64,000 nucleotides of DNA, taken from positions 131,809,373-131,873,372 of the forward strand of contig OY987299.1 in assembly GCA_963920635.1 (NCBI GenBank), given 5' to 3'. Positions 61,209-64,000 of this stretch are shown in pieces. The stretch is from Pseudeuparius sepicola (taxonomy: Eukaryota; Arthropoda; Insecta; Coleoptera; Anthribidae). How positions within the stretch are numbered: position 1 is the first letter of the stretch; each line of letters begins with the position of its first letter. Both the position numbers and the translations under genes were made by a program. Under the pieces are notes generated by a model that was given only the letters and a program-made list of their open reading frames with translations, ran no database searches and had not been told where the DNA came from.

Positions 61209-62207
61209 GCTGACAGCTACTAATTATGTTGGCATCCTTTTTGCGAAACCACCTCCGAGTATAGACTTACTTCGTCACAAACTAAGAATGGGTTCGGGAA
61301 TTTATAACCCGTCGTATTTGTGTTATCTTTTACATATTTAGTAAATATACTTTGTTAAGTAATTTTATAAATAAATAAAAGCATAGCGTTTGTTAATTTT
61401 TGAAATTACAAAAAAAAAACTAAAACTTCAGTAAGTGGGCCAACTGTACTGGGAAAGGGCTCGTAATATTTTTATTCTTAGGGGACCCCCTGTCAAGTCA
61501 GTTCCCAGGTGTAGCTTCTCCTTAAGATCATTTGGTCAGTGTTTAATAATAATAAAAAATGAATATTTAGTGTCCCCATTATAATTTTAAAAGAAATGGC
61601 TTGTGGCATATAATAAACTAGGTATATATATAAAAAAATGCAATTATATTTTCATGCAAATAAATGTCTATAATTCATTTCTATCCGCAGCCGCCTGGCC
61701 GTATTTTAAATTGTCTTCACGGGTTAATCCACAAGGATAAATGCATTGAAAATGAGACAGAGACAGAAGCATTAATTCATATTCAGGTTGTTTTTTTATT
61801 TCTTTTTATGGCCTCTGCTCTTTTCAAGCAATCTAGCTTATAATTTTTGAGGATAAATCCTTCTTATAATTTTTGAGGATAAATCATAAACCTAAAGACA
61901 AACACACAAAGCTGAAAAGAGACAAGTAGAGTCCCATGCCGTTTCACACAGCAGTCAACTGCAATCACAGTTCAATTGTTCGGTGGGGGTGGCCGAACTG
62001 TTAAGTAATATTTTCAAAAGTGTGTTGACAGTAGTAGTTACAAAATGACGCCGAATAAAAGAAAAGTGTATGCTGGCATGTGCCTTTTGATTTAAAAAGG
62101 TTAATGTTAAATATTAGACGTAAATAAAGAAGAAAAGGTATTGGGTGAAAACACCTTTATTAAGCAGACCACGTTTTGACTGAATTATATTAACATGCAG
62201 TAGATGG
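61209..62207. other. Unassigned interval with a short tandem duplication
   Basis: TTATAATTTTTGAGGATAAATC is directly repeated (61840 and 61865). The rest is AT-rich with no gene or repeat partner. Confidence 0.45.
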
Positions 62208-62925
62208 AGATTTTCAAAATTCTACACGCCTCCCATACGAACGATATATTGAGGTGACTTTAAATGTCCCACAGACATTCATTGTATCGATATAATTCGA
62301 TTTGATGATACATTTTTTCATCTGAAAATTTGAAATATTTCTAGTTATAACAGTATCAATCTGCGATCCAATCACATCGATATTCGCTTGGCAGCGGAAC
62401 CACGCCCACCAAACAGTCACTGCGATCGTAGTCGAGTGCTATGTGAAACCGCCTCCATAGGCGTAAGTAGCATAGAGAGAGTGCGTCGGCGCGCGCCGAA
62501 TGTCATGCATGGGCGAAAATAGCGTATATGTAAAAACGGCAAAAATCTTCCAAAAGTTCGTTTTTTCCGCGGGTTTTTGCGAAGTTTCGATGTTGCACAA
62601 GGTGCAAAATAGTGTAGTGATTAGTTTGAGCTGCGTACAGTAAAAATTCATCCCGATTACAACCACAAATATCGCCGTGAAATCCGGGATGTCAAAAGGA
62701 AATTTGAAAATTCATTTTCTCGAAAACTACGTCCGACCGGGAAAAACCAAAGGTGTTCAGGGACCTCAAAAATAGGGGAGGTTGCCAAAATTTCAAGAAA
62801 ATCGGAGGTGGATTGCACCATTGGAAATAATTACCGAATTTCTAAAAGGTGAGTGAATTAGGTATTCTCGTAATTATCTCAATATTAGGTATTGTTTTTC
62901 ATAATAATGACCTAATGCTATATTT
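62208..62925. repeat. Dispersed repeat D, copy 2 (uninterrupted)
   Basis: Inverted relative to 7738-8240 plus 10028-10246. At the equivalent of the fold-back insertion it reads GAGTGCTATGTGAAACCGCC, with a single TA. The GGCGCGCGCCGA palindrome near 62487 is shared. The two minus-strand frames (62214-62420, 62439-62666) differ by indels from copy 1 and are not supported as coding. Confidence 0.85.
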
Positions 62926-63475
62926 TAAAAAAAGTAAAAAACATAAATCCTGGACAAAATTAATGCAACAACATAAATTTGCCACTTATTTGATGCTATT
63001 TTTTTTTCTGAAATTATGATCCGATTTGAATGATTTTTTTTGCATTGTAGGTCGGTTCCTTGACAATGTCATAGTTTTCGCTGTTTATGATAAAAAGTTC
63101 ATTTTCGATTTATACCGGGTGTAACAAAAATGTTATGTTTTTTTCCGAAAATTCGTATCACCCTGTGGAGTATACTAGCAACCGAAACATATAGCAGTTG
63201 ACATTAGACGGTAGGTCCATCTTTCTTCAACATTTTCATTATCTCTGTTATTAAAGGAGATACACTGTTTTATATCGTAACATGTTTTTATCATTGAAAT
63301 GACAAGTAGATGGAAGGAGTGGAGAGAGAGAAACTGGCAGCCAAACTTGAGTAAGTGAAATAGTAAATAAATCAGCTGATTCCGGCAAAAACCACATAAC
63401 ACAAAAGAGGTGATTGTCCTAACTTTCTATTTTTGTGTCCTGTGCTTCAAACGAGTTCTGTTGTCAAACGTCATT
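62926..63475. other. Unassigned interval with mariner-like tips
   Basis: CCGGGTGTAACAAAAATG (63116) and ATCACCCTGTGG (63158) look like facing element tips, only 50 bp apart; TCCTGGACAAAATTAATGC (62948) resembles another terminal repeat. No complete element can be drawn. Confidence 0.3.
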
Positions 63476-63551
63476 TTCCTTCTGTCCCACGAATAGGATT
63501 AATTATTGTATTATTTATATTTGATTTGAGTTCGTGTCTTGGTGGCAGTTT

Positions 63552-63590
63552 CGTATAAAACGGCGTTGAGTTTTCTTAGTTGGTGTTTGG
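63552..63590 (+). promoter_or_regulatory. TATA-type promoter upstream of the THAP remnant
   Basis: TATAAAAC at about 63554-63561, followed by a GAGTTTTCTTAGTT start-like region some 25-30 bases downstream, and then by the broken THAP coding region about 100 bases later. Confidence 0.35.
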
Positions 63591-63679
63591 TTTAATATTA
63601 TTTTTAGATCCGAGAGAAAATTTAATTTAGCTATGTGGCTATATCCTAAATTACAAAAACGAGCAAAGTAGCAAAGAGG

Positions 63680-63955
63680 GTCAACTCCTGTTGTGTATTT
63701 GGATGTACCTACCAAACGGGGCGGAAAGAATAAGAGTAGTGTGGTTTCTTTTAATTCGTTAGTCTTAAAAATCTTTGCTAATAACTTTGCAGTTTTCCAA
63801 GAGATAAAGTGATATTAGAGACAAGTGGCTTGCAGCAATAAAAAGGGAAAATTTTGTACTGTCTAGAAGTATTTACTTGCATTTGTAGTCAACAATTTAT
63901 TGAGAGCAATTTCATAGAGAATTTTGGGCAGCGCAAACTTAAAAAGTATGTAATT
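63680..63955 (+). pseudogene. Broken THAP-domain gene or transposase start
   Basis: SCCVFGCTYQTGRK begins the zinc finger (the first Cys pair). After a frameshift comes NKSSVVSFNS, then a 35-base segment ending CTAATAACTTTGCAG that looks like a short intron. FPRDKVI follows, shifted to RDKWLAAIKRENFVLSRSIY with the conserved Trp, and finally CSQQFIESNF, where the family expects Cys-x-x-His-Phe (here Gln). Three frame changes and the loss of the metal-binding His make it non-functional. It could be a P-element-like transposase or a host THAP gene relic. The region continues past the window end. Confidence 0.7.
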
Positions 63956-64000
63956 ACCTACTACATTTTTTTATTTTCCAAGTCATGATAGAAACTATCA

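Noticed and set aside
61060..61210. Terminal repeat of the Tc1 element
   Set aside because: The sequence does not match the inverse of the 59.92-kb end (TACAGGGTTGTC); it is a different tip, closer to a hAT-type MITE.

Overview
This window is AT-rich, multicellular-eukaryote nuclear DNA, almost certainly from an insect with a repeat-rich genome. I found no intact host gene, no tRNA and no prokaryotic signal. Nearly everything recognisable is a decayed transposable element or a shared non-coding repeat, separated by short GC-richer unique islands. The insect call rests on the types of element present: DUF4817-type and IS630/Tc1/mariner elements with TA target duplications, hAT, PIF/Harbinger, THAP-domain transposons and a GIY-YIG Penelope-like element. 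I cannot name the order or species.

Layout. 1-6.2 kb: one copy of a dispersed repeat, a Penelope-like (PLE) terminal fragment with a hammerhead-like ribozyme motif, a truncated fold-back mariner-like element, a GC-rich promoter-like stretch ending in a start codon fused to a splice donor, a 514-bp tandem duplication, and a tiny signal-peptide-like ORF. 6.3-16 kb: large fold-back elements (6280-7732, 8243-10027, 13803-14750), a TIR element (10698-12885) carrying a nested hAT, hairpin MITEs and a 5S-rRNA-like fragment. 16-24 kb: a PIF/Harbinger derivative, a hAT element with a nested fold-back, another fold-back, a GC island and a hAT remnant. 24.7-29 kb: a THAP transposon fragment, a long-TIR element, a fold-back. 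29-35 kb: a 2.37-kb hAT element with 8-bp target duplications, then two fold-backs abutting at one TA, the first carrying a 206-bp PLE insertion with a 10-bp target duplication. 36-44.7 kb: a second THAP transposon in inverted orientation to the first, promoter-like islands, two more mariner-like fold-backs and the PLE GIY-YIG endonuclease ORF. 44.7-54 kb: GC islands, a 230-bp dispersed repeat, a small hAT MITE, another mariner-like copy, and a 2.6-kb fold-back holding two smaller fold-backs. 55-64 kb: a 122-bp minisatellite, a near-perfect 149-bp-arm palindrome, the second copy of the 5-prime-end repeat, a second hAT, a dead Tc1 transposase, the uninterrupted copy of a repeat split at 8 kb, and a broken THAP-domain gene.

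How it fits together. A set of fold-back elements with TACAGGGTG- or TACAGTGTG-like ends and TA target duplications dominates the window. Three keep short stretches of transposase (an N-terminal DUF4817-like piece, or the C-terminal GGxFEHL motif), so the set looks like several non-autonomous lineages mobilised by related IS630/Tc1/mariner-superfamily transposases. PLE and hAT insertions are interleaved with them, and paralogous empty sites inside the window allow some of the insertion order to be read directly. The GC-richer islands without transposon hallmarks, several containing TAATTA-like cores, are the best candidates for host regulatory DNA; the window may be an intron or gene desert.
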